Source: Sphingomonadaceae bacterium OTU29LAMAA1 (GTDB lineage Bacteria > Pseudomonadota > Alphaproteobacteria > Sphingomonadales > Sphingomonadaceae). Taken from it: a stretch of 64,000 nt of DNA. The position numbers and the translations under genes were made by a program. Shown piece after piece: positions 52,823 through 60,800 of this stretch. A model generated the notes under the pieces. It did no database searches. It worked only from the letters and a program-made list of their open reading frames with translations, and was not told the DNA's origin. The stretch spans positions 1,220,001 through 1,284,000 of the forward strand of contig CP099617.1 of the NCBI GenBank assembly GCA_024072375.1. The letters are read 5' to 3'. The first letter of the stretch is position 1, and each line of letters opens with the position of its first letter.

Positions 52823-52906
52823 ATGGCCGCCGACCTGTCCGCGATCATCAACGCCGTCGAGGCCTTCGGCGAGGACGTAGTTGTAGGCGATCCGGAAGGC
52901 GGCTGA
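52823..52906 (+). CDS. Possible mini-ORF, 27 aa
   Basis: MAADLSAIINAVEAFGEDVV is followed by VGDPEGG and a stop. A GAGGAG lies 9 nt before the ATG, which is the only support. The sequence is acidic and helical. It may be a leader peptide or chance. Confidence 0.25.
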   Translation: MAADLSAIINAVEAFGEDVVVGDPEGG

Positions 52907-52990
52907 TCGCGCCGATCCTCGCCTGCCTATTTGAGAACAGACGCGGAACATCTATATAGCCGGAGCACATCGATTCTCCGGAGACACCCC

Positions 52991-53227
52991 ATGGACATGC
53001 CCGATCGCTACGCCGAGACAGTCATCCCGTTCGGGACATGGCTCCTGCAACAGAAGGGGCGCAGCGGCTTCGTCGGACAGCTTGCGACCAGCGCGGATGC
53101 CGACCGAACCGTCCCACGTAGCGGCGACGTCGAAGCCGCTCGCAAGTGGCTCCAGGGCAGCCGCGCCAGCGGTGACGATTGGGAAGCGCTAGAGGACGCG
53201 GAGAGCGCGTGGCTGGCGTCGTGCTGA
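52991..53227 (+). CDS. YozE-like SAM-fold small protein
   Basis: This 78-residue protein (MDMPDRYAETVIPFGTWLLQ ... ALEDAESAWLASC) fits the YozE_SAM_like pattern: F-x-x-WL near the start, GQLA followed by an acidic turn and P, a central helix (VEAARKWLQGS) and AW near the end. The family is small and helical, found in phages and genomes, and of unknown role. It is the first of four plus-strand genes that overlap end to start, a compact operon in the middle of leftward phage genes. Confidence 0.65.
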   Translation: MDMPDRYAETVIPFGTWLLQQKGRSGFVGQLATSADADRTVPRSGDVEAARKWLQGSRASGDDWEALEDAESAWLASC

Positions 53228-53478
53228 CCGGCACGGCCCGGCCGCGCCTCGGCGAGCCAGATCCCCGCATTGCGCTAGCGACCGTGATCGACGCCGGCCG
53301 GGATAGCTACGCCGCCCTGTCGCGTATGCTCGATCGGCCGGATCGCTACCTGCGCCGCTTCGTCGTTGAGGGCATCCCGTTGGCGCTACGTCCCGACGAG
53401 CACCGCCGGCTCGCCGATTATTTCGGACTGAGCGAGCGCCAGCTTGGCATCCGCGATCTGTGGGCGCACGGCGCATGA
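53209..53478 (+). CDS. Small helix-turn-helix phage regulator
   Basis: This protein of about 89 residues has a repressor-like core: RDSYAALSRMLDRPDRYLRRFVVEG, then LRPDEHRRLADYFGLSERQLGIRD. The pattern is that of N-terminal DNA-binding domains of S24/LexA-like phage repressors in alphaproteobacteria, here without a peptidase domain. A GTG at 53209 with GGAG before it is the preferred start; TTG at 53179 and GTG at 53221 are alternatives. It overlaps the YozE-like gene and its stop overlaps the next ATG. It may control the lytic genes. Confidence 0.65.
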   Translation: MAGVVLTGTARPRLGEPDPRIALATVIDAGRDSYAALSRMLDRPDRYLRRFVVEGIPLALRPDEHRRLADYFGLSERQLGIRDLWAHGA

Positions 53479-53741
53479 ATGCCGTTTCACGCGATCAGCT
53501 ACGCACGAACATCTGGGTCGCGCTGTCTGTGCTGAAGCCGTACCAAAAGCGTGCTCTCGGCCTCGATATCGAGCGGATCAGGAGCGAGGTGACCGATGAT
53601 CTGGTGCAGCGGATCATGGGCCGCCCGGAAAGCGAGACGGTGATGCTTCGTCCGGATCTAGTCGGACCCTCCCACTCGCCGCATCATGGCAGGTGGGACG
53701 AAGACGAACCTCACCCGCATCCTGAGCTGGTGCGTCGCTGA
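53475..53741 (+). CDS. Hypothetical phage protein, 88 aa
   Basis: The protein MNAVSRDQLRTNIWVALSVL ... continues with KPYQKRALGLDIERIRSEVTDDLVQRIMGRP and a His/Pro/Glu-rich tail (SHSPHHGRWDEDEPHPHPEL). Its ATG overlaps the stop of the HTH gene by 4 nt (ATGA). The helical part could interact with the regulator encoded just before. No family recognised. Confidence 0.6.
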   Translation: MNAVSRDQLRTNIWVALSVLKPYQKRALGLDIERIRSEVTDDLVQRIMGRPESETVMLRPDLVGPSHSPHHGRWDEDEPHPHPELVRR

Positions 53742-53929
53742 TGGTACGCTGCCGCCTTTGCACTAGCAACGACGACGAGGCTCTCAACGAGCACCTCGCT
53801 GAGAAGCTGTGGGATAGTAGAATCGCGAGGATTGAGGAGCCGATCCCGTGGAGCGAAGCGGGCGCAACATGGCAGGCCGCATTCCGCGAACTTGCCGTCG
53901 CCGCTCGTCAGGCGCTGGCACAACCCTAA
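53741..53929 (+). CDS. Hypothetical phage protein, 62 aa
   Basis: The frame starts at an ATG sharing one base with the previous stop (TGATG). It encodes MVRCRLCTSNDDEALNEHLA ... FRELAVAARQALAQP. Two Cys (CRLC) at the start may bind a metal with other ligands, but only one pair is present. Its TAA overlaps the stop of the convergent Rz1-like gene by 3 nt. Last gene of the four-gene unit. Confidence 0.55.
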   Translation: MVRCRLCTSNDDEALNEHLAEKLWDSRIARIEEPIPWSEAGATWQAAFRELAVAARQALAQP

Positions 53930-54285
53930 TCCGGGTGGCAACTTGGCGGGGCGATGCCGGTAGACAGAACGGCTGACACGCACCGCCTCTCCTGCTTTAC
54001 GGCTCCGGCGCGAACGTTGCCGCGTTCGACTGCCCCGATCGCCTCCCCCAGCCGCTCCATCGCTTCCGCCAGCCAGCCCCGGTCGACCGCCACCAACTCG
54101 CCCGACAGCTTGCCGGTGATCGGCTTCAGTCGTTCAACCCGCGTCAGATCAGGGGAGAGCGTCGGCAGCATCGGCCGCTCGATTCGCGCGAGCGATGTCG
54201 GCGTTGAGCGTGTCGCGCATGCGCTCGACAGGAGCGGCAGGCAGAGGATCGCCGGCAGCAGCAGGCGGAACAGTGTCGATCGCAT
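53926..54285 (-). CDS. Rz1-like outer-membrane spanin lipoprotein
   Basis: The protein (119 residues) starts MRSTLFRLLLPAILCLPLLS with a lipobox LSSAC, then a Pro/Thr-containing linker and a helical body (VAVDRGWLAEAMERLGEAIGAVERG). The gene starts inside the Rz-like gene in another frame (overlap 54149-54285), the classic arrangement of Rz/Rz1. Together the pair joins inner and outer membranes in the last step of lysis. It is longer than lambda Rz1 (60 residues), as in many other phages. Confidence 0.8.
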   Translation of the reverse strand: MRSTLFRLLLPAILCLPLLSSACATRSTPTSLARIERPMLPTLSPDLTRVERLKPITGKLSGELVAVDRGWLAEAMERLGEAIGAVERGNVRAGAVKQERRCVSAVLSTGIAPPSCHPD

Positions 54286-54547
54286 CGCGCAAATCCTTGA
54301 TGGTCGCGGCAACGGCCGCGGTGGAGAGAGCATCGGCACGGCTGACGCGCCGGCTGATGGATTCGGAGACGACGGCCGCCTGCCGCTCATCGGATCGGGC
54401 TTCGACGATCCGCTCACCTCGATCGTGCTCGGCAGCGGCGGTCACCTCGGCGCGGCCGGCGCGGCGGCCGGCGCGGCTGGTAGCGTAGAACGCCGCGACG
54501 ATTGCCAGCACGATCAACAGACCGATGATGATCCGCACGCGGGTCAT
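54149..54547 (-). CDS. Rz-like inner-membrane spanin
   Basis: This 132-residue protein has an N-terminal membrane anchor (RIIIGLLIVLAIVAAFYATS) and a charged helical periplasmic body (RAEVTAAAEHDRGERIVEARS ... RMRDTLNADIARANRA). Its start overlaps the lysozyme stop by 4 nt, and the Rz1 gene is nested in its 3' half. Position and topology, more than sequence, support the call. Confidence 0.78.
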   Translation of the reverse strand: MTRVRIIIGLLIVLAIVAAFYATSRAGRRAGRAEVTAAAEHDRGERIVEARSDERQAAVVSESISRRVSRADALSTAAVAATIKDLRDAIDTVPPAAAGDPLPAAPVERMRDTLNADIARANRAADAADALP

Positions 54548-55128
54548 GCCCCCAGTCCCCGAACGCAGATCGCCCGCTCGCGCGCGCGTCGATTGACTAG
54601 ACCCTGCACCACGCGGCCGCCGGCCTTGTTGAAGAGCGGAAAGCGGTCGCAGCCTGCCCGCCACTGCCTTACGTTCCACAGTCGGGCGATGCTCGACTTG
54701 CACACGCCGGCAGCGCCGATGTTGTAGGACAGTGACACAGCCGCGATCAGCTGGTCGGGGCGGCCGTGGATCGTCGGAATGCAGCGGATGATCGGCTCGG
54801 CATGCGCGATCAGTTCCTCTTCCAGCATGGCGTTGCACTGTGCCGCGGTAAACCGCATCCCCATCCTTACGCCTTTGGTGATGCCGTCGCAGGCGGTCGG
54901 CACCTTCACGATGTCGAGATAGGCATCGAGGTATTGCTTGCCGGCGACATGCTGGATTGCGATCGACTGATCCGCCTGCACCGTGGCCTGCACCGTGCGC
55001 CCGCTTTCCTCTTTCGGCACGAGGACGAACAGCGCAGCCGCCGCGACGACCGAGCCGATCACACCGGCCAGCGTCTTCTTCGCCGGCTTCTTACTGGGCG
55101 TTGCCATCGACTTACTGGGCGTTGCCAT
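54544..55128 (-). CDS. Phage lysozyme (GH24-like) with SAR-type signal-anchor
   Basis: This 194-residue protein degrades peptidoglycan during lysis. A short basic start (MATPSKSMATPSKKPAKKT) precedes one weakly hydrophobic helix (LAGVIGSVVAAAALFVLV), as in SAR endolysins that wait in the membrane. The lysozyme core has YLDAYLDIVKVPTACDGIT (compare YRDxxGxxTxGxGxT), LIAAVSLSYNIGAAGVC and FPLFNKAGGRVVQGLVNRRARE. The usual Glu before the core is Ala here (HVAGKQYL), so the catalytic assignment is open. The first 21 nt are duplicated, giving two ATGs; AGGAGG before 55128 supports the first. It overlaps the holin end by 17 nt. Confidence 0.85.
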   Translation of the reverse strand: MATPSKSMATPSKKPAKKTLAGVIGSVVAAAALFVLVPKEESGRTVQATVQADQSIAIQHVAGKQYLDAYLDIVKVPTACDGITKGVRMGMRFTAAQCNAMLEEELIAHAEPIIRCIPTIHGRPDQLIAAVSLSYNIGAAGVCKSSIARLWNVRQWRAGCDRFPLFNKAGGRVVQGLVNRRARERAICVRGLGA

Positions 55129-55387
55129 CGACCGCCTCCTGCACCTTCGCAGCCGCCTTCGGCTGAGGGATAAGCCGCGCGACCAGCGCTGCGAGGAACA
55201 GCAGGAAGGGGATCGCCTTGCCCACCTGTTCGGGCACGAGTGCCTGCACATCGTCCGGCAACGCATTCCACGCCTGCAACAAGGCATCAGGAGTGAGCGC
55301 AGCCCACCCCATCAGCACGGCCCCGATCGCGGACAAGCGAACGGACCAGAGGCGCCATGACTGGCGCCAACCGTCGATCAGTTTCAT
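55112..55387 (-). CDS. Putative holin, 91 aa
   Basis: Two hydrophobic segments (VRLSAIGAVLMGWAAL and AIPFLLFLAALVARLI) are joined by a short acidic loop (LPDDVQALVPEQV), and the C-terminus is charged. Size, topology and position directly before the lysozyme gene fit a class II holin that permeabilises the inner membrane. Its last 17 nt overlap the lysozyme start. Confidence 0.75.
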   Translation of the reverse strand: MKLIDGWRQSWRLWSVRLSAIGAVLMGWAALTPDALLQAWNALPDDVQALVPEQVGKAIPFLLFLAALVARLIPQPKAAAKVQEAVDGNAQ

Positions 55388-55424
55388 GATGTCTCCTGTT
55401 ATGGCGGCTACCGGCCGACCGCGG

Positions 55425-55679
55425 TCAGTGGCCCCGGCGGGACCAGAAGAATTGCCGCGCCTGCTGCCGGCGCAGCTTGGCGCTCTCCACGGACGATTCC
55501 GCGCTAATCACCAATCGCTCCAGATCCTGTTTCGGTGGAGGCGGCGGAAAGGCGCGGCGCAGAGCCGGTTCGATAAATTCCGTCCGAACCCATCGACGGT
55601 TGGCGAGCAGCCGCTCGGCCGGGGCGATCGCCAGCACCAGCGCGCCGATCAGCATGACGATCATCCCACCGTCGATCAT
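55425..55679 (-). CDS. Small membrane protein of the lysis region, 84 aa
   Basis: One N-terminal membrane helix (MIVMLIGALVLAIAPAERLL) is followed by a basic region, a Pro run (FPPPPPKQD) and a helical tail (RLVISAESSVESAKLRRQQA). Its ATG overlaps the stop of the gene before it by 4 nt. It could be an antiholin or accessory lysis protein. No family recognised. Confidence 0.65.
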   Translation of the reverse strand: MIDGGMIVMLIGALVLAIAPAERLLANRRWVRTEFIEPALRRAFPPPPPKQDLERLVISAESSVESAKLRRQQARQFFWSRRGH

Positions 55680-55954
55680 GGCGCCTTGCCCTTCGGCTCT
55701 GCCATCATCTCCAGCTTCACCTCGATACGGGCGAGGCGTAGATCAAGCTGCTGAAGCATTTCGGTGCGGGTCTTCGCATCGGTGCGTGCGTCCGCCTCCA
55801 GCTGGTCGATGCGCTTGGTGTGATCCTTCAGTGTGGCGAGATAGCCGCCGCTCATCTGCACGACGCCTGCAATGACGATGATGAGCGAGATTACCGGCAC
55901 GAACGGCGCCCACCAAGGCGGGGGATTGACCGGCGCGGTCACGCCTGACCACAC
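55676..55954 (-). CDS. Small membrane protein with coiled coil, 92 aa
   Basis: An N-terminal helix (FVPVISLIIVIAGVVQM) is followed by a long coiled coil (KDHTKRIDQLEADARTDAKT...RLARIEVKLEMM). This resembles XhlA-type phage lysis accessory proteins in layout. The GTG at 55954 is used; a GTG 12 nt downstream is possible. A 17-codon ORF (MSKNIYAAGSAAGCGQA, 55939-55992) overlaps its start and could act as a coupling peptide. Confidence 0.62.
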   Translation of the reverse strand: MWSGVTAPVNPPPWWAPFVPVISLIIVIAGVVQMSGGYLATLKDHTKRIDQLEADARTDAKTRTEMLQQLDLRLARIEVKLEMMAEPKGKAP

Positions 55955-56003
55955 CCCGCGGCCGAGCCGGCCGCGTAGATGTTCTTACTCATGGTCCTGA
56001 TCC

Positions 56004-57860
56004 TCAGCCGTGCTGCACGTCAACCCACGGCCGACCCTCGCGGATCGCCCACACCTTGCCGAGGCGGCGTCGGTACTGGTCGAAGGTGATGTCCGCCTCC
56101 GCTATCGCCCACACGGTTATGCCGCCGTCAGCGGTGTTCGTGGCGACTAGGTAATCACCCACCGCGTAATCACCGGCGATGTTGACCGGCACCTGCCCGG
56201 CGAAGGCGATACGATCGACGCTCTGACGGGCCTTTTCCAGATCGGCTTCCCATGCCGGCAGGTCGACCTCGTATGCCGCCTTCGCCGCCTCCCATCCCTC
56301 GTGCGCTTCCCCGTGCGCGGCGAGGAGGCCGGGGAATGCCGCCACGGCATCGTTGTAGGCGGCATGCTCGCTCACCAGTGCGTCCTGCGCGGCGCTGGCA
56401 GCGAAGAACGCGGCGGCCCGCGCCGTGAAGCTTTCGTCGTCCTCGCCGTCCTCACGCGGAGTAAGGACCGGCTCGGGAGGCAGGGAAGCGGGTGCGATCG
56501 GCGCGACGGGTGCGACCGGCGCTGCGCCGGGTGCTTCGGGCTTCGGTGGCAGATGATCCGCCCAGCTGTCACCGCCGACGTATGCGGGATCGGTCGACTT
56601 CACGACGAAACTCTTTGCCGCCGCCCAACTCTTCGTCAGTCTGCCAGTGGCGTCGACACCACAAACATCGCCCTTGGCGATCAGGCCGCAGCCGTCTGCC
56701 TTCACCATATACTCGGCATAGTCGGCGCCGCTGGCGTTGACCGTGCCAGCCGCGTTGATCGAACGACCATTGTTGACCCTGCCGACCCACATCGCAGAGG
56801 CAGTGCCCGACCAACCTTCCGCATCACACGCCAGAAAAACGGCTGATGCTGCGCCGGTTGTATCGCTCCTAACGGTGAGTACCGCGTTGCCGGTCGGCGT
56901 GGCCTTATTGATCGTGTGTCCGCTATAACTTGCCGTTGCCGTGCCGAGGAGAAAGTTGCCGAAAATGTCGAAGCGCGCATATTCGGCGCCCGCGGTTCCA
57001 GACCATACATGCTGGATGTTGTTCACCGCGTCTTTCGTCATCTGATAGCCGTTGGTTTTTCCGTCCACGCCGAAAATGACGACATTGCCCGCGTAGGGGC
57101 CATTTCCTACGACGCACCGAATACCGGATGCGGCGGTGCCCTCGTAGACGTCCAGTTTGGCGGTAGGCGCTACCAGCCCGATGCCGACCTTTCCGCCGCT
57201 AGGCTGAAGGTTGAGGTTGTAAGCCGTCGGATTGCCATCGACACGCTGTGCCTGGATCCACGTATCGCCATTGCTGCCATAGCTGCCGATCAGCAGGCCG
57301 TAGATTTGCGAGATACCGAAGAATGCGCTGGACGGCGGCATCGATCCAAGTGTCGGAGCGATCACGCCAACGCCGTCAGCCTGCGCCGCTGTAAGCCTTC
57401 CGATGACCGTGGCCCCGAAATCGCCAAAATACGTCCGGTCCACACCTCCGGTCGTCAACGCAACTACGTTGCTATTGGAACGCCGCATGCCGGTGTCCTG
57501 ATCCGCCGTGAAGCGGATGCCGGGTGCCGCAACAGTCCCATCGCCGAACATCCCCAGCCCAACCGTATCGAGCATGCCGCCATACGTGTTCTTGAAACCG
57601 GAGAACGCCAACGCGAGATCGCGCGCAAAGCTCGCCGTCGGCGCGATCTTGTAGCTTTGCCCGCCACCGCCCGGCCCCTGATACGGCTCGGCGAGCGTCA
57701 GCTGGGTCGCCGATACGATCGCCGCGACCTCGTACGACCCCCGATCCGGTCCGATGAAGATCTCGCCGATCTTCACGTTCGAAACGAAGTCGGTGCCGGC
57801 GCCGATGACGGTGGCAGAGCCATTCGTCACCGCAACCGTGCCGTTGCGATACCATGCCAT
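56004..57860 (-). CDS. Phage tail fibre / receptor-binding protein
   Basis: This 618-residue protein starts MAWYRNGTVAVTNGSATVIG and VGAGTDF-like repeats, the N-terminal module of many tail fibres that binds the tail tip. The middle has Gly-rich beta repeats (RFTADQDTGMRRSNSNVVAL; PSGGKVGIGLVAPTAKLDVYEG), and a segment YAEYMVKADGCGLIAKGDVCGVDATGRLTKSW as in bacteriophage and peptidase-G2-like fibre ends. The last 170 residues are Pro/Ala/Glu-rich and coiled (PEAPGAAPVAPVAPIAPASL), then a small domain (GQVPVNIAGDYAVGDYLVA). Host binding is the likely role. It is 38 nt downstream of the tail-tip gene. Confidence 0.82.
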   Translation of the reverse strand: MAWYRNGTVAVTNGSATVIGAGTDFVSNVKIGEIFIGPDRGSYEVAAIVSATQLTLAEPYQGPGGGGQSYKIAPTASFARDLALAFSGFKNTYGGMLDTVGLGMFGDGTVAAPGIRFTADQDTGMRRSNSNVVALTTGGVDRTYFGDFGATVIGRLTAAQADGVGVIAPTLGSMPPSSAFFGISQIYGLLIGSYGSNGDTWIQAQRVDGNPTAYNLNLQPSGGKVGIGLVAPTAKLDVYEGTAASGIRCVVGNGPYAGNVVIFGVDGKTNGYQMTKDAVNNIQHVWSGTAGAEYARFDIFGNFLLGTATASYSGHTINKATPTGNAVLTVRSDTTGAASAVFLACDAEGWSGTASAMWVGRVNNGRSINAAGTVNASGADYAEYMVKADGCGLIAKGDVCGVDATGRLTKSWAAAKSFVVKSTDPAYVGGDSWADHLPPKPEAPGAAPVAPVAPIAPASLPPEPVLTPREDGEDDESFTARAAAFFAASAAQDALVSEHAAYNDAVAAFPGLLAAHGEAHEGWEAAKAAYEVDLPAWEADLEKARQSVDRIAFAGQVPVNIAGDYAVGDYLVATNTADGGITVWAIAEADITFDQYRRRLGKVWAIREGRPWVDVQHG

Positions 57861-57898
57861 AATCTTGCTCCAGTAGAAGACGCATGCGCGTCAGGCGG

Positions 57899-60800
57899 TC
57901 AGGCGTTGACCCATTCGAAGATCGCCGAGCCGGTCCAGTCGGATGAGATGCCGCTGCTGGGCGGCCCGGTGCGGGTGCTGGTGACGATGATGTTGCCGAG
58001 GCCGGTGCCCGGGTTCGGGAACAGCTGGCCCGACAGGGCGAGCACGCCGTCCTCGATCGCGCCGGTGGCCGGGTCGATCGAGCACGGCGCTTCCGCGATC
58101 AGCTGCGGGCCTGAGCCGTAGTTGACGAAGAACGCGAGCCGCCACGTGCCGGCGACGCCCCCGCCACCGTTGGTCGCGGACGCGCTGGTGATCCGACCCG
58201 TAATCCGGAACCTGCCGTTCGGTGGGAAACCGGCGGACACGGTGGCGATCGTCGTGGTCGCGTTGCCGCTGCTCGACGTCGAGCCGTTCAACCCCACCTG
58301 CTTGATCCGGTTGGGACCGCTCACCGACGCCTCGATATTGGCACCGCCGATGTATGACTGACCATCAGCCGCCTGCGCCCAGCGGCTGTTGGCGATCGTC
58401 TCCTGCCCCAGCGGGATGGTGGCGAGACCGAACCACTCGGCGAGGTCGCTGTTCGCGCCAAATATGGCGCCGCCCCGCTTCTCATAGGCACCGGCGCGGA
58501 AGATGATGCGGCCGGTCCCCATCTTGAGGTCGGTGTTGATGAGGTTGAGGCTACCCGGCCCATCCTGCGATCCGATCAGCTTGTAGCCGACCAGGTTGCC
58601 GTTGATGTCGATCGCCATCGTACGGGTGCCGGTGATCTTGCCGGTCGCCTCGACGATCGCCTCGATCTTCTCCTCGATCGTCACCCCGTTGCCGTTGAGG
58701 CGTGCGGTCACCTGCCGGATTGCCTCCGCTCGCGCTTCGTTGTCGTTCGCCTGCACCCGGACAAGGTCGGTGACCCGCGCGTCGACATTGAAGATGCGCT
58801 GATTGTTGGCGCTGTCGCCGGCCTCCCGCGCGGCGTTCGCATCGGCGATGCCCTGCGCATTGAGGCTGTCGCCAGCGACGATCGCCCGACCGTTGCTGTC
58901 GAGGCCCGCCTGAAGGCGCTCCTCGCCAGCTGCCCGGCTTTGCTCGGCCGCGGCTGCAACCTCGACGGCCTTGGTCGTTATGGTGGCCCGTACCTCCGTC
59001 AGGGATTGCGCGCTGGCTTCCCGGTCGCTCGCCACTGCTTCACCCAGCGAGGTCAGTTCGGCGCGGGTTTTGGCAAGGCCGGTGGCGGGATCGTTCACCT
59101 TCGCTGTCAGCTGCCCGAGGTCGCGCGCCGTGCCGCCGTTCGCGTCGGCCGCCGTCTTTCGGTCGCGGGCGATCGTGGCGCCGGTGACTTGCTCACCCGT
59201 CACAGGATCGAGCAGCCGCGCATCCATCAGGTCGAGGCGCTGGACGACCACGCGGTTCTGCTCGGCGGTCAGTTCCGCCAGCGCGACGATCCGGGCGCTG
59301 GTGGCGCGCAAGCCCGTTGCCGCATCGTTGAAGGCCGCTTCCAGTGCATCCTGCCGGCTGGTGAAAGCTCGCTGTGCATCAGCAACTACCTTCGACGTGG
59401 TGACGATCGCCGCCTCGGCCGAGCCGATGCGGGCAAGCAGCACCTGCTGCATGACCGCTTGGGACAGCTGCCCTGCGACAAGCGTGGTCGTGAAGTCGGT
59501 CTGGATCTGCACCAGCTGCATCGCGCGGGTCTGGTTCGACACTTCCCCGGCCGCGAGCGTGCGCAGCAGCGCCTCGGCATCGTCCTCGTCGGCGCTGACC
59601 ACCTGACGGATCGTCATCTGCGTGGCTGCGATCCCCCGGCCTGCGGCGATCGACGCGATGTCTAGCCGGCCGATCGACGCAGCCTGATCGTCCAGCGCCA
59701 CCCCCTGCGCATCGATACGCTCGGTCAGGGCTGCATCGGCTTCGACCATCGCCCTGCGGTTGCTCACGACAGTCGCCAGCGTCGCAGCCAGCCCGGTGTT
59801 CGGATCGTACAGCTCGGCAGTGATCTGTTCGAACTGGTCGACGAACGCGGCGTCCCGATCGGCCGCAGCCTTCAGCCCAGCTACCAGCGCGGCCTGCGTC
59901 GCCGGCAGCCCGGTCACCGCATCGTTGACCACCGCATCGATGGTGTCGATCCGTTCGCCCAGCGCCTCGTCCGCATCGGCGCTGGCACGCTCGACGGCGT
60001 TGATCCGGACGCGGGTTGCCGCAAGGCCGGTGATCGGGTTGGCAAAGCCGACCTCCAGCGCGTTGAGCCGATCGCCGTAGGCGCCCGTCGTATCCGCCAG
60101 CACCTTCGACGTGGTGACGATCGCCGCCTCGGCTGCGCCCATGCGGGCAAGGATCGCCTGACTGGCAGCGGCCGATGCCGCCCGATCCGCGACCAGCGTG
60201 GTCGTGAACTCGGTCTGGATTTGGACCAGCTGCATCGCGCGCGCCTGCGCTGCCTGCTCCCCGTTCGCCAGCGCGCGCAACATGGCCTCGTCGCTGTCGT
60301 CGGCCGCACCGATGACCTGCCGGATCGTCATCTGCGTCGACGCGATCCCACCGGCCGCGTCGATCGAGGCGGTTCGGAGATCGCCGATTGCGGCGGACTG
60401 GTCGCCCAGCGTCACACCTTGCGCATCGATGCGCCGCGTCATGGCATTGTCGCGGGTGATGCTCGCCTGCGATTCGGCGAGCATCGTCGCCGTGGTCTGG
60501 TCGATCCGCACCGACAGCGCGGTGCGCGCCAAGGCCTCGGTCGTGAAGCCGTCAACCATCCGCGTCGACAGTTCCTGCCGCGCCTGGGCGATCTGCGTCA
60601 CCTGATAACGGGCGGCGTCTTCGCCGGCCGCCAATGTCCGCAGCAGCGCGTCTGCCGTGTCCTCGGCAACGGCGCGTGCCTGCTGGACGGATACGACGAA
60701 GCCGGCGGTGTCCGGCAGCGACGTCAACGTCTGCTCGATCTCGCTGGTGCGCAGGCCGATCTGGTCGACGACGTCGGCATTCGCCTTCAGGGCGATCTGC

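Larger units (their letters stand above)
52435..52990. other. Prophage spacer with small possible ORFs and likely promoter
   Basis: The 556 nt between the membrane protein and the YozE-like gene hold two weak small ORFs (listed separately) and an AT-rich stretch ACATCTATATAGCC (52948-52961) that could be the -10 region for the downstream plus-strand genes. No other gene is supported. Confidence 0.4.

Noticed and set aside
48907..53929. CRISPR array or restriction-modification system in the accessory region
   Set aside because: No spaced direct repeats were seen, and the methylase has no nuclease partner in view.
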